A program made the translations under genes and the position numbers. From the NCBI GenBank assembly GCA_014238785.1, contig JABAAL010000037.1, forward strand, positions 1-43,484: a stretch of DNA of 43,484 nt, in the 5' to 3' direction. This DNA is from Phycisphaerales bacterium (GTDB lineage Bacteria > Planctomycetota > Phycisphaerae > Phycisphaerales > SM1A02). Positions 1 to 10,885 of the stretch are shown piece after piece. The notes beneath the pieces are model-generated. The model searched no databases and was not told where the DNA came from. It saw nothing but the letters and a program-made list of their open reading frames with translations. How positions within the stretch are numbered: position 1 is the stretch's first letter; each line of letters starts with the position of its first letter.

Positions 1-2472
<2,472 letters not shown>

Positions 2473-2522
2473 ATGCCGACCCGACTTCGACTTATAAAAG
2501 TTGAAGACAAATCAACGCACCA

Positions 2523-2549
2523 TGACTGAGTTTGCAAGGGTCTCAGTCA
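2523..2549 (-). repeat. Leader hairpin near the 23S 5' end
   Basis: TGACTGAG (2523-2530) and CTCAGTCA (2542-2549) form a perfect 8-bp stem with an 11-nt loop, about 50 nt before the mature 23S start. A double-stranded stem here could be an RNase III type processing site. Confidence 0.45.
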
Positions 2550-2587
2550 GTCCATTCCACAAGAGGATTCTTGCAGAAATTGTTTCA

Positions 2588-2616
2588 ATGTAAATCAAAG
2601 AAACGTGGATGGTCAA
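2588..2616 (-). promoter_or_regulatory. Possible second 23S promoter P2
   Basis: TTGACC (2611-2616) and TTACAT (2588-2593) on the minus strand are 17 bp apart, with a predicted start near 2580. This would give tandem P1-P2 promoters as in many rRNA operons. The -10 match is moderate. Confidence 0.35.
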
Positions 2617-2664
2617 ACGATTCATATAACGAATATTTTCAGATCGCTCTCAAAATTGCTCAAG

Positions 2665-2694
2665 TAAAGTTACACACCTATGCGTATAACTTTA
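2665..2694 (-). repeat. Leader hairpin in 23S precursor
   Basis: Arms 2665-2675 and 2684-2694 pair over 11 bp with one G-U and an 8-nt loop. The hairpin lies in the 23S leader with no U-tract after it, so it is more likely a processing or structural element than a terminator. Confidence 0.5.
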
Positions 2695-2824
2695 TTTAAA
2701 ATTAATTCGGTGAATGCAGTTTCCCGCTCTTGTTAAGACAACATGTCCGGGGAAGGTCATGATTGTCCTTTACTAATTAAATAGAAAACAAGAATGGTTT
2801 TTTGCATTTACTACTATCATGAAC

Positions 2825-2837
2825 TTGTCAAAGAGCA
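2825..2837 (-). promoter_or_regulatory. boxA-like rRNA antitermination site
   Basis: The minus strand reads TGCTCTTTGACAA, one base from the bacterial rRNA boxA consensus TGCTCTTTAACAA. It lies about 57 nt after the predicted P1 start. In bacteria boxA RNA binds NusB-NusE and protects the untranslated rRNA transcript from Rho. Confidence 0.7.
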
Positions 2838-2843
2838 TACGAA

Positions 2844-2860
2844 CTATAAGCAGCCTATAG
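2844..2860 (-). promoter_or_regulatory. boxB-like hairpin next to boxA
   Basis: The minus strand reads CTATA, a 7-nt loop, then TATAG, a small stem-loop just 5' of the boxA-like site. The boxB-boxA order matches rRNA antitermination leaders. The role is inferred from position. Confidence 0.4.
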
Positions 2861-2900
2861 CTCGCTTCGCCAAACGGCTTTCCGAATAGGCGAGCCGAGG

Positions 2901-2928
2901 ATTTTAACCTATCTACAGCCCACGTCAA
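2901..2928 (-). promoter_or_regulatory. Strong sigma70-type promoter P1 of the 23S gene
   Basis: On the minus strand TTGACG (2923-2928) and TAAAAT (2901-2906) are separated by 16 bp and followed by a GC-rich discriminator (CCTCGGCTCG). This is a near-consensus promoter of the stringently controlled rRNA type. The predicted start is about 2894. An A/T-rich stretch upstream, around 2950-2960, could act as an UP element. Confidence 0.75.
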
Positions 2929-3005
2929 GCGCCCACAAGGTGGGTTTTGCATGTTTTTTTACGTTAGTGAATAAAAATCTGAAGTTTTAACAAATGCAGT
3001 GAGAA

Positions 3006-4847
3006 TCACTCCATACTGCCGCCACCACCGGTTCCCACAGGGCCGCCTGAGCTACCTGCTGGAGGCTGAACTGGCTCTTCATCAGGAACCTCTTCTTCAG
3101 TCTCGTCCACTTGTTGCCTAACCTGTTGTCGCAACCGATCTAACTCTGTTTTTTTAGACTCAACACTTGGATACAGCGTCTTCATTTCGCCAGTTTGAAT
3201 GTCCTGCAAAAGGATGATATTGCCTTGAATGTCCTCAATAATATCCAAGACAAACCAGTCAATGGACTTATCGTCTTCACCCACAACACCAATTCGCTGG
3301 CCAACTTGAACATTAAACGTGTTTTGACCCCAAACTCCATCGCTAAATTCGAAAAATTCCACGGTGACAAAACCGCTATCGAGTGCGTCAGGATTCATGC
3401 TTTCGTTGGAATTTCTTGCATTAACAACGAACCACTGAATCGAATTCAGCACTTCTATTTCATCAGACCATTCACTTGTCGACGAAGTAATCGTAACTTT
3501 TTCAGCTAGAATTTTTTGCTCAGGGAACAAGCTTGGTTTATGTCCAAAGAACGGATTCGCCAATTGAACGCTCATCCGATACCGGTACGTTTCTCCCGGG
3601 GTCGTGGTCATATCATGTCCCCACACTCTGATTTCTCCAGAAAGAACGACCTCTTCTTCACCATCGTCAGATGTGCCAATCGCATCAATTTCTTCTTCGA
3701 GTTCTTGTTTCTTCAATCGTAACGTATTCAATTTCGCTTCAGCGCTATTCAATTGTTTTTGAAGTCGAGAACGTTTGTTGTTACCGTCCGATCTACCGCC
3801 TCCGCCGTCGCCGCCTATCGGTCCGCCCCCACCCGATGCCCCCTGGCCACCGCTACTACCCTTTTCGTCAGCCAATCTCTTACGAATTTTTTCAATATCA
3901 TCCTCTTGCTTCTTAATCTTTTTTACCTGAATATCCAACTTCTTTTGCAACATCCCTTTTTCAGTCATCTCTTTGACCGTGTCGTCCCATGTTGCAGGAT
4001 CTAAATCTTCTTCTGATGGCAAGTTATTTTTACACAAGTAAAATGCAGGCCTTGTGATTTCAGCTTGCAATCCACCACGCAAATCGCGAATGATTTTGTC
4101 TTTTTCACTCGAATCAATAGAGCCATTTTCAGCCCGTTCACGATATTGCAAATGACCCGGAAGAACTGCAATAACTGCAGAATCCGACCAAATGCCTTGC
4201 ACCAATCTCTGGCGTTCAATTTGAATATCAAAAATATCAGCGCCACCGTCGTACCATCTATCTGGCACGGACTGCAGCCCATCCGAGGATGCTCTAAACG
4301 CTTCTACTGCAGCATCTATATCGAAAGTAGCATCGACTTGAACCCATGAAGTGTCAAAAGGAGGACCATCAACAACATCTAACAAATCTTCGTTGTTGTC
4401 CATTTCAGATTCGCGAATAGTTCCAAACCACTGCCGAGTCTGTACATCCACAGGCGAAGAAATCTCAGGCGTTGCATACATCACTAACTCTGCAAAAACT
4501 TCCTGGTCCTTATTAAGGTCAGCAGTCATATCAAGCGAAGGGAACACCAGAGTTTGATTGGGAGAAACAGATTCCATCTTGCGCCGATTAAATTCTTCTC
4601 CTAGTTGGCTAGGCGCAACAATTTCAATTGGCGCCGGCGCGCTATCACTTTGCTTTGGGGATATTTCATTTGCAAGGGAAATCAATTCAGCATCAACAGT
4701 TGCTGTCGTTACAGTACGCTTTCCAACTTTCACTTCAATACTTGTACCAAAGGCGCCCCAAGCGAACCAACCCATCACAAGGATTGCAAAAGCCAACACG
4801 GCGTACTCAATGTACTCTTCCCATAGCTTAGCGCTGCTGTTTTTCAT
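3006..4847 (-). CDS. Membrane-anchored coiled-coil protein of PilM-linked platform (PilP-like position)
   Basis: I do not recognise a named family. The 613-residue protein has a short cytoplasmic start, one membrane helix at about residues 15-33, and a large exported part. That part includes a charged coiled coil (about 295-390) interrupted by a Gly-rich stretch, and a C-terminal beta-rich region followed by an acidic tail ending in Pro/Gly-rich sequence. It is the last gene of a three-gene run behind the PilM-PilN fusion, starting about 34 bp after its neighbour, so it occupies the place of PilP or another inner-membrane partner. An in-frame TTG at 4862 would add five residues; the ATG at 4847 is preferred because the helix then has a normal N-terminal region. 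Function is inferred from position and topology only. Confidence 0.8.
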   Translation of the reverse strand: MKNSSAKLWEEYIEYAVLAFAILVMGWFAWGAFGTSIEVKVGKRTVTTATVDAELISLANEISPKQSDSAPAPIEIVAPSQLGEEFNRRKMESVSPNQTLVFPSLDMTADLNKDQEVFAELVMYATPEISSPVDVQTRQWFGTIRESEMDNNEDLLDVVDGPPFDTSWVQVDATFDIDAAVEAFRASSDGLQSVPDRWYDGGADIFDIQIERQRLVQGIWSDSAVIAVLPGHLQYRERAENGSIDSSEKDKIIRDLRGGLQAEITRPAFYLCKNNLPSEEDLDPATWDDTVKEMTEKGMLQKKLDIQVKKIKKQEDDIEKIRKRLADEKGSSGGQGASGGGGPIGGDGGGGRSDGNNKRSRLQKQLNSAEAKLNTLRLKKQELEEEIDAIGTSDDGEEEVVLSGEIRVWGHDMTTTPGETYRYRMSVQLANPFFGHKPSLFPEQKILAEKVTITSSTSEWSDEIEVLNSIQWFVVNARNSNESMNPDALDSGFVTVEFFEFSDGVWGQNTFNVQVGQRIGVVGEDDKSIDWFVLDIIEDIQGNIILLQDIQTGEMKTLYPSVESKKTELDRLRQQVRQQVDETEEEVPDEEPVQPPAGSSGGPVGTGGGGSME

Positions 4848-4880
4848 AGATCTACTATCCAATCTGCTGTAATGGAACCA

Positions 4881-6296
4881 TTACTCTGTTTCAATTTCAA
4901 TTCCTAACACTGTCTTTACATCATCTGGCATAAATTTCGTAGTCCAAGATCGCAACCATATTGTCTCGAACACAACCGTCATTCGAGAGACCGATGCAGA
5001 CCCAAAATCATACCCGTGGTCAAGCGCGAGAAACTTATCCTCAGGCTGAAGTTCTAAATCGATGACAGTGAAGAAGTTGAATGCTGCGAAGCCATCGAGA
5101 ATTGAAGGCACTTTTTCGGTATCAACTACAAGCGTCACTCGAACTTGAAGAACGTCAAAGAGCCCACCACTTTCTTGCCCTGTAAAGGAAGCAGCCAATC
5201 CACCTGCAATCGTAGTATCGTTTCCTCTTGAGCCGCCCCTTGGAGGCATCGGAGGAGGTGGAGGTGGAGGTTTAGGACCAGATGGTTTACGCGAACCACC
5301 GCCGGGCCCACTTAAAATTCCTGGACCACTATCAAAGGGCACTCCCGGAGCACCTGTACCACCTGGATTGTTCGGGAACCCGCCGCCAGTACCACCACTC
5401 TTAGGTCCACCTTTGGGTGCATCATTAATAATTGTTGGCAAGCCTAATACTTCAAGTGAAACTACTCGCTTGATTGATGCGGTCAATTCTGTTTGGCGAT
5501 TATTAATAGCATCAATGGATCCAATGACATTTGCAACTGCCCAGTACCTCCATTGCCAAACAAATAATTCGCCTACGCTTGGAATAACGGTGAGCGAAAA
5601 TGTTGGAATGTTTAAAGAAGCCTCTTCTAAATAAACGCCAATGTCCTGCGCGTGAATTCTCAATTTTGACATTCGAATCTTAGAAAGATGTTTTTCTAAA
5701 CTGCTTCGTTGCTCTTGTGACAAATTTGCATCTTGTCGTGTACTAAGATGTGTATCCATAAAACGAATACGTTCTTCTTCAAGCGATGTAACAAGTTCCT
5801 CACTTGTCACTGGCGATCCAGCATTTACTTTTGTCAATAATTTCTTGTAATTACCTTCTAATTCCCTGTAGAAATATTGCGGAAGTGTTTCCATCTGGGC
5901 TTGCGTTGGGGAGGGGAAAAGTTCGCCTTGATACAGGACTTGGTACTCCTTGCGATTCAAATCGCTGGCGCGCGCAACAACCTTTTTAGCTTCATCAATA
6001 ATTTCGTTCGTCACTTCTACATAGTCATCGACGAGCCTTTGATTAATAATGACTTTTGATGATTCAGTGCTGCCCGGAAGGGACACCGTTGTTTGCTTAT
6101 ATTTATCCAACTCAGAAAATTTATTTGAACGAGTTTTTAATTTCGCTTGGACATCTTCCGCTTGTGTTGCCGCTAACTGCGGGAAGCCAACGATGGCACC
6201 TAAGCTTACGATGATTAATATGACAAGAACGATATTGGATTTACACCAAGAAATAATTTGTTGTGTATCTAAATCTAAGCCTTTTTTCTTACTCAT
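4881..6296 (-). CDS. Single-pass platform protein, PilO/GspM-like topology
   Basis: This 471-residue protein has a basic start, a membrane helix at about residues 22-42, then a helical region (about 45-220) typical of PilO-like proteins. A Gly/Pro-rich linker follows (about 295-356, including seven prolines in a row) and a C-terminal alpha/beta domain (about 360-471) that could be a ferredoxin-like PilO/GspM fold. Its ATG overlaps the stop of the PilM-PilN gene by 4 bp (ATGA), and a GGAGG lies 9 nt before it, so translation is probably coupled. The family is inferred from topology and neighbour, not from a diagnostic motif. Confidence 0.82.
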   Translation of the reverse strand: MSKKKGLDLDTQQIISWCKSNIVLVILIIVSLGAIVGFPQLAATQAEDVQAKLKTRSNKFSELDKYKQTTVSLPGSTESSKVIINQRLVDDYVEVTNEIIDEAKKVVARASDLNRKEYQVLYQGELFPSPTQAQMETLPQYFYRELEGNYKKLLTKVNAGSPVTSEELVTSLEEERIRFMDTHLSTRQDANLSQEQRSSLEKHLSKIRMSKLRIHAQDIGVYLEEASLNIPTFSLTVIPSVGELFVWQWRYWAVANVIGSIDAINNRQTELTASIKRVVSLEVLGLPTIINDAPKGGPKSGGTGGGFPNNPGGTGAPGVPFDSGPGILSGPGGGSRKPSGPKPPPPPPPMPPRGGSRGNDTTIAGGLAASFTGQESGGLFDVLQVRVTLVVDTEKVPSILDGFAAFNFFTVIDLELQPEDKFLALDHGYDFGSASVSRMTVVFETIWLRSWTTKFMPDDVKTVLGIEIETE

Positions 6297-8389
6297 CTTT
6301 TTTCGCCTCCCCTAGTTGAATCTGGTTCATTCGTTCTTGGCTGTGACAAAATTTCAACTTGAAAAGTAATCGTAGCCCTGTACCATTCAAGATCCTGTGG
6401 ATGCAATTGAGGGTCTGTGTGTTTTGGCAATGGAGCTAGTCCATCTAACGTCGATGCGGTAACTTCTTCAAATGGAATATTTGGCATGTCGGGCGCAGTT
6501 TCAGGCGTAGACGGTTTACCACCACCAGCACTGCCGCCACCGCTACTACCGCGAATTCCACTGCCGCCGCCGCTGCTACCGCGAATTCCACTGCCGCCGC
6601 CGCTGCTACCGCGAATTCCATTGCCGCCGCCGCTGCTACCGCGAATTCCATTGCCGCCGCCAGCACCACTTCTACCGCCACTGCCGCCTCGAGCAGAAGG
6701 CTCTGGGAAGAAAAATTTTGAGCCTTTATTTGTGACTAATAAAGAAGGATTACAGCTAACCGAATTCGTGACGATTTTATACGGAATGTTTGACCGCGCA
6801 CCCTCGGGTAGCGCGTTGTCAGTGAGCCATTTCGCTACGGTTGATGTCAAAAAGTTTATGGGATCAATATGACTCAACTCGACTTCCATCGTGACTGAAA
6901 TTTTATCATTTCCAGACGCTGATGGTGGAATCAATGCACCGTCAAGAAAAGATAACTGGACAAGTGGTCGGGTTGAAGCATCAGGGAATGCATTTAAAAA
7001 ATCACCAAGTATCATCTTACGATTTGAAGGTCCCGCTGCGGCAAGGGCATCTGCCGAATCTTGCACAACATACGGCCAGACGTTGCGATAATTAAAAAGC
7101 GTAAGTAACTTCACTGCTTCATCGCCAATGCGTCCGTTCTTTTCAGCCTTCACAAAATCGCCTACAAGTTTTTTGCCATTCCGAATAACTAGCTGAACTT
7201 CATCGGGAACTTTTTCTTGCAATTTTTGAGATTGAAGAAATGGTCCTAATATTGAGAGCGCACTACCCACAACAATAATACAAGCAGCGGCAACAAACCA
7301 TTTCGTTTTGTTATGCCACATTTGTTCTCGAAGAACTGCGGCTGGAACCAAATTGATATTAATTTGACCAAGTCCGACACCTTGCAAGGCAAGGCCGTAA
7401 GCCGTCGCCATGTTTACACAATTTTCCGCAAAGGAAGCAGCTTCTCTTCCGCCAACATCAATGCGCTTAAATTCATCGAGCCGAGTTACGTTTACTTGCA
7501 ACTGCTGCCCAATAAATTTGCGAAGTCCGGGAATTTTAAATGTTGAACCAATGCCAACCAATTCAGTCAACTCACCCATCGATGCTGCGTAACTCATCGA
7601 ACGCTGTAACTCTTGGAGCAAATCAGAAAATACAGGGCGCATTGCTTGCATTATTTGCTTCGCATATTTACTACTTGCAGATTCGATTTTTAATCGCTCT
7701 GCCTTTGCATAAGAAATTTTAAATGATTTAGCGATCGCCTCAGTAAAATGTGTTCCGCCAAGTGGGAACGTACGGATCCAACAGCGGTCTCCGTTTGCAA
7801 TAATCACGTCCGTCGCTTGCGTGCCAATGTCAATAAACACGAGCGGCGTTGATGCGTCGCTAAGGTTCAGGTCATAATTCATCGAGTTAAACAACGCCAC
7901 TGGGCTTAAGGTCAACGTCTCGGGACTTAAACCGACTTCACTATATACATCTAGCTTTTCATTTACCCGTTCACGAGTGATTGCAAAAATGCCAACTTCA
8001 AGTTCGGGTGCACCTTCTTCACGGAAGGCTTCATAATCCCATTCAACATCTTCTATAGGAAATGGAATTTGTTGGACAGCTTCAAATTTTACTATGTCTG
8101 GTAACGCCTTAGCTTCGACTGGAGGAAGTTTTGCAAACCGAGCAAATGCCAAATGACCGGGAACTGATATAACAAGTTGCTCGCCTTCTAAGTTTTTTTC
8201 GCTTATGAATTGTCCAAGACTTAAGCGAGTAACTTCGGCGATGTCAATATCTGGTGTTGAAAGAACCTTGCGATGTGGAATAACGGAAAAGTCAGTGACT
8301 TGTACGTTGTCTCCATCACGTTCAAGGCGAATCGCCTTGATCGCAAACTGTCCTATTTCAATACCCCAAGCAGCTGAGGGATGTGCCAT
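6293..8389 (-). CDS. pilM: PilM-type actin-like ATPase fused to a PilN-like segment
   Basis: Residues 1-340 are a PilM/FtsA-like actin fold. The start (AWGIEIGQFAIKAIRL), the IPFPIEDVEWDYEAF segment and the phosphate-loop-like FIDIGTQATDVII at about 185-197 are characteristic. PilM normally sits in the cytoplasm and binds the INLLP-type peptide at the N-terminus of PilN. Here INLVP occurs at residues 344-348 of the same chain, followed by a membrane helix (about 364-386) and an exported domain (about 390-560), so PilM and PilN are one 698-residue polypeptide. Residues about 568-625 are Gly/Ser-rich and contain four tandem decapeptides. The upstream AAGGAA lies about 12 nt before the ATG. It heads a three-gene run and is divergent from rpsA. 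Confidence 0.9.
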   Translation of the reverse strand: MAHPSAAWGIEIGQFAIKAIRLERDGDNVQVTDFSVIPHRKVLSTPDIDIAEVTRLSLGQFISEKNLEGEQLVISVPGHLAFARFAKLPPVEAKALPDIVKFEAVQQIPFPIEDVEWDYEAFREEGAPELEVGIFAITRERVNEKLDVYSEVGLSPETLTLSPVALFNSMNYDLNLSDASTPLVFIDIGTQATDVIIANGDRCWIRTFPLGGTHFTEAIAKSFKISYAKAERLKIESASSKYAKQIMQAMRPVFSDLLQELQRSMSYAASMGELTELVGIGSTFKIPGLRKFIGQQLQVNVTRLDEFKRIDVGGREAASFAENCVNMATAYGLALQGVGLGQININLVPAAVLREQMWHNKTKWFVAAACIIVVGSALSILGPFLQSQKLQEKVPDEVQLVIRNGKKLVGDFVKAEKNGRIGDEAVKLLTLFNYRNVWPYVVQDSADALAAAGPSNRKMILGDFLNAFPDASTRPLVQLSFLDGALIPPSASGNDKISVTMEVELSHIDPINFLTSTVAKWLTDNALPEGARSNIPYKIVTNSVSCNPSLLVTNKGSKFFFPEPSARGGSGGRSGAGGGNGIRGSSGGGNGIRGSSGGGSGIRGSSGGGSGIRGSSGGGSAGGGKPSTPETAPDMPNIPFEEVTASTLDGLAPLPKHTDPQLHPQDLEWYRATITFQVEILSQPRTNEPDSTRGGEKR
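6541..6660 (-). repeat. Four 30-bp in-frame tandem repeats in pilM
   Basis: Units at 6541-6570, 6571-6600, 6601-6630 and 6631-6660 are nearly identical. Unit 1 differs by one base near its start, and units 3 and 4 carry T for C at one site. Each encodes GGG(N/S)GIRGSS, which lengthens a flexible linker by ten residues per copy. Such repeats are prone to copy-number change. Confidence 0.97.
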
Positions 8390-8612
8390 TTTTATTGTAT
8401 TCCTTAGTTCCTAGACATGAGTAATCGCCAACGACCGACGATTGGGGACGATGATACACGATGCGTGACTCTAATACAGTGAATCGGCGACTCAAAAATG
8501 ATACGCAAGCATTCCCTTTTTATCTGCAACTTCCTTACCCCTAGATCGAATGCCCATATTGGGGCCAGAGTCCGGTACCGTTGCATTGTTGCATCTTGGA
8601 CCTTATTGGGCT

Positions 8613-8652
8613 ATTTTTGGGGTTAGACGCTGTAGATGCTGACCCCAAAAAT
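8613..8652. promoter_or_regulatory. 14-bp inverted repeat over the rpsA promoter
   Basis: Arms ATTTTTGGGGTTAG (8613-8626) and CTGACCCCAAAAAT (8639-8652) are inverted repeats with one T/G mismatch and a 12-bp spacer. The right arm contains the predicted -35 of rpsA, which suits an operator. As RNA it could equally form a bidirectional terminator-like hairpin between pilM and rpsA. Confidence 0.6.
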
Positions 8653-8668
8653 GGTAATCGTGTACGAT
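8639..8668 (+). promoter_or_regulatory. Predicted leaderless promoter of rpsA
   Basis: CTGACC (8639-8644), 18 bp, then TACGAT (8663-8668). Six bases follow before the ATG at 8675, so transcription would start at or next to the initiation codon. No Shine-Dalgarno sequence is visible. The -35 match is 4 of 6. Confidence 0.45.
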
Positions 8669-8674
8669 GTACAA

Positions 8675-9853
8675 ATGGCGAAACAATCGTTTAATGAAGA
8701 TATAGAGAGTGAAATTTTCGCTGCCATTGGCGATGGAAGTTTTGCTGATATGCTTGATGAAAATACCCAAAAGGGCTCTTCAGGCCGCTCGACCCGGGTT
8801 GGTGTCATAGCAGCTATACACGGACGCAACGTGCTCGTTGAGTTTGGTCCAAGGGAGCAAGGATGTTGCCCTAAATCTCACTTTGAAGTATTACCACAAG
8901 TTGGGGAATCACTTGAGTTTATAGTCGAACGTGTTGACCAAGACGGCATGCTTGTTCTTTCTCGAAAAGGCGCAATCCAAAAAGCAACATGGGATTCACT
9001 TGAAACAGGGCAAGTCATCGAAGCAAGTTGTACAGGCACAAACAAAGGCGGCTTAGAGATGGAAGTCGCTGGGCACAAAGCATTTATGCCCGCAGGACAG
9101 GTGGCAATTCACCACTTGCCGGACCTTGATGTCATGATTGGACAAAAAATGGGTTGCGAGGTGATGGAACTCGATAGACGCGCAAACCGCATCGTTCTAA
9201 GCAGAAAAAGAGTCCTCTACGCAGAGCGTGAAGTTGCCAAAGAAGAAATGCTCGAAACTCTGACCGTTGGCGACACGCATGATGCCACTATTACTTCCGT
9301 ACAACCCTACGGTGCATTTGCAGATATCGGCGGCCTAGAAGGACTCATCCATAAATCAGAAATGACGTGGGAACGTGATGTTGACCCAGCAAAATTCGTT
9401 GCCGTCGGCGATCAAGTCAGAATTCAAATTCTTGATATCAATACAACAAACGACGAACCAAAAATTGCCTTTGGCATGAAACAACTTATAGAAGATCCAT
9501 TTGTTTCTTCGATGGCAGCAATCGAAGTCGGCGAGATGGTGACCGGAACAGTCACTCGGCTTGCAGACTTTGGTGCTTTTGTAGACCTTGGCTCTGGCAC
9601 CGAGGGGCTTATTCACATTTCAGAACTTGCAGACCACCGAATCAAATCACCCAAAGATGTTGTCAAGGAAAAACAAGTCCTCACCGTAAAAGTCTTATCC
9701 GTTGATGCCGCAACAAGACGAATTGCGCTATCGCTTAAAGAAGCCGATGGAAATTTTGATAGTGAGGACATGCCACTTCGCGAAGAAGATAAAGCGATGA
9801 AAAAGTTGCGAGATAAATTTGGCGATGGACCACTCAAAGGTGGAATCGGGTAA
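8675..9853 (+). CDS. rpsA: Ribosomal protein S1, four-domain form
   Basis: The 392-residue product contains four consecutive S1 RNA-binding domains. Domains 1 and 2 are divergent (ending in VLSRKGA and VLSRKRVL). Domain 3 carries QPYGAFADIGGLEGLIHKSEM. Domain 4 carries GTVTRLADFGAFVDLGSGTEGLIHISEL, followed by ATRRIALSLKEA. S1 brings mRNA to the 30S subunit. The classical proteobacterial protein has six domains, so this is a short form. An upstream in-frame ATG at 8636 lies inside the inverted repeat and upstream of the predicted -10; the ATG at 8675 (MAKQSF) is preferred. Its stop overlaps the pdxA start by one base (TAATG), which implies an operon with coupled translation. Confidence 0.93.
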   Translation: MAKQSFNEDIESEIFAAIGDGSFADMLDENTQKGSSGRSTRVGVIAAIHGRNVLVEFGPREQGCCPKSHFEVLPQVGESLEFIVERVDQDGMLVLSRKGAIQKATWDSLETGQVIEASCTGTNKGGLEMEVAGHKAFMPAGQVAIHHLPDLDVMIGQKMGCEVMELDRRANRIVLSRKRVLYAEREVAKEEMLETLTVGDTHDATITSVQPYGAFADIGGLEGLIHKSEMTWERDVDPAKFVAVGDQVRIQILDINTTNDEPKIAFGMKQLIEDPFVSSMAAIEVGEMVTGTVTRLADFGAFVDLGSGTEGLIHISELADHRIKSPKDVVKEKQVLTVKVLSVDAATRRIALSLKEADGNFDSEDMPLREEDKAMKKLRDKFGDGPLKGGIG

Positions 9854-10875
9854 TGGATACCAAGCCAACAATTGGCATAACCATGGGTGATCCTGCAGGA
9901 ATAGGGCCACAAATAATCGCAAAAGCACTGCAAAATACTGCCTTATCAAGCAAGGCTCGTTTTGTAATCTATGGCGCTAACGAATCACTTACACTAGCAG
10001 CAGACAAATGCCAGTTGCAAACAAGGTGGGATAGGGTTGATGTAAAAGCAGACCGCGCATCTCGAAAAATAACATCAAACATAGTTGTACTTGACGATGG
10101 CGAAGAGGGGCTGCCATTCGTAAAACACGAACCATCTAAACTCGGAGGCATTGTTTCAAAGCGCTGGGTAGAGAGTGCCATTACAGATGCGCTGCTTCCC
10201 CTTGCGCACCCTCGTCATCTTGATGGAATTATCACTGCGCCAATTTGCAAAGAAAGTTGGTCACTCGGCGGCTACAAGTGGCCTGGGCACACCGAACTCT
10301 TTGCAGCAAGAACAAAAGCAAAGCGCCATGCGATGATGTTTGTCTCAGACAGTTTACGAGTTGTCTTAGCAACATGCCATATTCCGCTCATGGAAATTCG
10401 CAACGTCCTCACCATTGGCAATGTACACGATGCCATCGATTTGGCCGCCGAGGGTTGCAAGCAACTCGGCATTGCAAAACCAAAAATTGCTGTCACGGGA
10501 CTCAATCCCCACGCTGGCGAAAACGGGCTCCTTGGCGATGAAGAAACTCGGATAATTGAACCAGCAATTAAAGTAGCAAGGAATAATGGGCTCAATGTAC
10601 GTGGCCCCTTTCCCGCAGATACGATTTTTTCACACGCTGCGCCTTACGATGTTGTTGTTGCGATGTACCACGACCAGGGTCTTTTGCCCATTAAGTTGCT
10701 CTCGCCCAATACCGCTGTCAATTGGACGCTTGGCATTCCCATCATTCGAACAAGCCCCGACCACGGCACTGCATTTGATATTGCAGGCTCTGATACAGCA
10801 GATGCCACATCACTGCAACACGCAATTTCACTTGCTTGCCAACTTGCAGCAACTCGCCGCTTCGCTGCCTGCTAA
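9853..10875 (+). CDS. pdxA: 4-hydroxythreonine-4-phosphate dehydrogenase
   Basis: The 340-residue product begins TIGITMGDPAGIGPQII, the hallmark of PdxA, and carries the metal- and substrate-binding stretches GHTELFA, MYHDQGLLPIK and TSPDHGTAFDIAG. The enzyme oxidises 4-phosphohydroxy-L-threonine with NAD in the DXP-dependent route to pyridoxal phosphate, in the cytoplasm. Length is normal for the family. The start codon overlaps the rpsA stop by one base, and glyS begins 10 bp after the stop, so the three genes are probably co-transcribed. Confidence 0.97.
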   Translation: MDTKPTIGITMGDPAGIGPQIIAKALQNTALSSKARFVIYGANESLTLAADKCQLQTRWDRVDVKADRASRKITSNIVVLDDGEEGLPFVKHEPSKLGGIVSKRWVESAITDALLPLAHPRHLDGIITAPICKESWSLGGYKWPGHTELFAARTKAKRHAMMFVSDSLRVVLATCHIPLMEIRNVLTIGNVHDAIDLAAEGCKQLGIAKPKIAVTGLNPHAGENGLLGDEETRIIEPAIKVARNNGLNVRGPFPADTIFSHAAPYDVVVAMYHDQGLLPIKLLSPNTAVNWTLGIPIIRTSPDHGTAFDIAGSDTADATSLQHAISLACQLAATRRFAAC

Positions 10876-10885
10876 AATTGCAACT

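Larger units (their letters stand above)
2473..2894 (-). other. 23S rRNA leader (pre-rRNA 5' external region)
   Basis: About 420 nt separate the promoter P1 from the mature 23S 5' end, with no plausible gene or tRNA. In transcript order it holds a boxB-like hairpin (2844-2860), a boxA-like motif (2825-2837), an 11-bp hairpin with one G-U pair (2665-2675 with 2684-2694, loop 8), a second promoter-like pair (2588-2616) and an 8-bp hairpin (2523-2530 with 2542-2549, loop 11). This is the arrangement expected of an rRNA leader with antitermination and RNase processing sites. Its length and structure are read directly; the function is inferred. Confidence 0.7.

Noticed and set aside
2932..2951. 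CCCAC-AAG-GTGGG followed by T-rich sequence, a plus-strand terminator
   Set aside because: The stem is only 5 bp, no plus-strand gene precedes it, and the region directly abuts the 23S promoter. It may be part of the upstream promoter region.
6417..6872. Plus-strand frame of 151 codons, Pro/Leu-rich repeats
   Set aside because: It is the antisense shadow of the 30-bp repeats and Gly-rich linker of pilM.
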